Of a stretch of 64,000 bases of DNA, positions 62,841-64,000 are shown piece by piece (within the stretch, counting starts at the first letter, position 1; the number at the start of each line of letters is the position of its first letter). The position numbers and the translations under genes were made by a program. Below the pieces are notes generated by a model. The model was not told the DNA's origin and searched no databases. It saw only the letters and a program-made list of their open reading frames with translations. The stretch comes from Stenomitos rutilans HA7619-LM2 (GTDB lineage: Bacteria > Cyanobacteriota > Cyanobacteriia > Leptolyngbyales > Leptolyngbyaceae): NCBI GenBank assembly GCA_019358945.1, contig JAHHIE010000012.1, positions 58,959 to 122,958 of the forward strand, in the 5' to 3' direction.

Positions 62841-64000
62841 CTATGAGACTTGGGCTACTGCTGCAACTGGCTGTCCCGTGACCTCTGTGACAATGCGACG
62901 AAAATCATCGCCTTCGATCGTTTCTTCTTCAAGCAGCATCTCAACCAAGCGGTCAACCAGCACACGATTTTCTCGAATGATCTTGCGAGCTTCTTCGTAG
63001 CATTTGACAGCAATACCGCGTACTTGCTGGTCAATCTGGGTGGATACATCTTCTGAATATTCCGTGCGAGGTGACAGTCCACGGCCCAAAAAGACTTCGC
63101 TGCCTGCACTTTCGAGCGCAACCAGTCCCAAATCAGACATCCCGTAGCGAGTCACCATTTCGCGCGCCAAGTCGGCAACTGCTTTGATATCGCTGCTTGC
63201 ACCTGCTGTCACTTCAGCATCACCAAACACTTCCACCTCGGCAGCTCGTCCACCTAACGCGATCGTAATGCGATCGGTCAACCAGGCGCGGGTGTAGAGG
63301 CCGCTATCAATCATCTCTTCGTTGAACGCTTGTTGGGCAAAGCCACCAATGCCGCCCGATCGCGGAATAATGGTCACTTTGTTGAGCGGGTCGGAGTTTT
63401 TCAGCAGGGTCATCAGCAGCGCATGACCAATTTCATGATAGGCAATCAGCCGCTTTTTCTTGCTGTCCAGCAGGGGCGTGAGCGTGAGACCGATCGTGAC
63501 ACGATCGATCGCATCGTCAATTTCCAGCATCGTCACCGCGTCTTTACGACGACGGGCCGTGAGAATGGCCGCTTCGTTGAGCAGGTTTGCCAGTTCTGCA
63601 CCCGAAAAGCCAGGAGTACGACGGGCGATCGCTTCTAACGAAATATCGGTATCCAGCTTCTTGTTACGGGCGTGAACTTCTAGAATGCCCAAACGCCCTT
63701 TGTAACTGGGCAGATCCACCATGACCTGACGGTCAAAGCGACCAGGACGCAGCAGGGCAGAATCCAACACATCAGGACGGTTCGTAGCCGCGATGATGAT
63801 AATCCCCGTATTGCCCTCAAACCCATCCATCTCGGTTAGCAACTGGTTGAGGGTTTGCTCCCGCTCGTCGTTACCGCCACCAATGCCCGCACCCCGCTGC
63901 CGCCCCACCGCATCAATCTCATCAATAAAGATGATGCAGGGCGCGTTCTCTTTCGCTTTCTTGAACAAATCGCGCACCCGTGAGGCACCCACACCCACAA
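62841..64000 (-). CDS. ftsH: ATP-dependent zinc metalloprotease FtsH (5' part beyond window)
   Basis: The C-terminal 386 residues of FtsH, entering from the right edge. Visible: [12 protein letters not shown], Walker [13 protein letters not shown], second region of homology [22 protein letters not shown], zinc motif HEIGHA (HExxH), [11 protein letters not shown], and the late [24 protein letters not shown] block. Only the Walker A and N-terminal membrane part lie outside. Cyanobacteria have four FtsH paralogues for membrane protein quality control, including D1 turnover; the [21 protein letters not shown] segment may tell which one this is. Confidence 0.95.
   Translation of the reverse strand, partial: VGVGASRVRDLFKKAKENAPCIIFIDEIDAVGRQRGAGIGGGNDEREQTLNQLLTEMDGFEGNTGIIIIAATNRPDVLDSALLRPGRFDRQVMVDLPSYKGRLGILEVHARNKKLDTDISLEAIARRTPGFSGAELANLLNEAAILTARRRKDAVTMLEIDDAIDRVTIGLTLTPLLDSKKKRLIAYHEIGHALLMTLLKNSDPLNKVTIIPRSGGIGGFAQQAFNEEMIDSGLYTRAWLTDRITIALGGRAAEVEVFGDAEVTAGASSDIKAVADLAREMVTRYGMSDLGLVALESAGSEVFLGRGLSPRTEYSEDVSTQIDQQVRGIAVKCYEEARKIIRENRVLVDRLVEMLLEEETIEGDDFRRIVTEVTGQPVAAVAQVS

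Overview
The window is a stretch of cyanobacterial chromosome. Evidence: very frequent GCGATCGC (HIP1-type) octamers, Mg-chelatase ChlI, a fused NTRC thioredoxin reductase, the ketolase CrtO, Ycf23, LL-diaminopimelate aminotransferase, CHASE2/DUF928 proteins, kinase-WD40 fusions, and many short tandem repeat tracts in the spacers. The style suggests a Leptolyngbya/Oscillatoriales-type filamentous organism, but genus cannot be fixed from the sequence. No rRNA, tRNA, CRISPR array or complete IS element was recognised. Both ends cut genes: an MFS exporter on the left and ftsH on the right.

Layout. 1-2 kb: an EmrA/EmrB-like efflux pair. 2.6-8.9 kb: a minus-strand hopanoid head-group cluster (hpnI copy 2, a ferritin-like diiron protein, hpnJ, hpnK, hpnI copy 1), predicted to add N-acetylglucosamine to bacteriohopanetetrol, deacetylate it and convert it to a cyclitol ether. 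9.6-15.5 kb: housekeeping genes (dapL, ruvC, a GNAT, chlI, a cupin, lspA, bioY). 15.5-27.4 kb: a glycan/pilus region with a TPR-FkbM methyltransferase, a GT4 glycosyltransferase, two SPINDLY/OGT-like TPR proteins (one a 1177-residue multi-module fusion), NTRC, and a type IV pilin. 27.7-32.4 kb: a response regulator, a CHASE2 histidine kinase, DUF928 and DUF309. 32.4-34.0 kb: a decayed accessory patch with a frameshifted hicA beside an intact hicB, a 5'-truncated gene and several hairpins. 34-49 kb: ycf23, a saccharopine-dehydrogenase-like gene, beta-carbonic anhydrase, crtO, a kinase-WD40, an SPFH protein, egtD, psiE, a pilin-G/H-like protein and a GH57 enzyme. 49.5-56 kb: aroF behind tandem attenuators, xylB, and cbiMNQO behind a cobalamin riboswitch. 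56-64 kb: a TPR protein, a tight group with a glutaminase-less asparagine-synthetase homologue and a decarboxylase homologue lacking the PLP lysine, then ftsH.

The strongest discovery is the 5' leader of the DAHP synthase gene aroF (49.9-50.25 kb). Two aromatic-rich leader ORFs lie in tandem, each followed by an intrinsic terminator and by a competing helix that a ribosome at the leader stop codon would disrupt. This looks like a double ribosome-mediated aromatic attenuator. Second is a 112-bp MITE, present twice with 5-bp target duplications, one copy sitting inside the cobalamin riboswitch of cbiM. Third is the coupled pair of enzyme homologues lacking expected catalytic residues. Dispersed repeats have also entered coding genes in frame.
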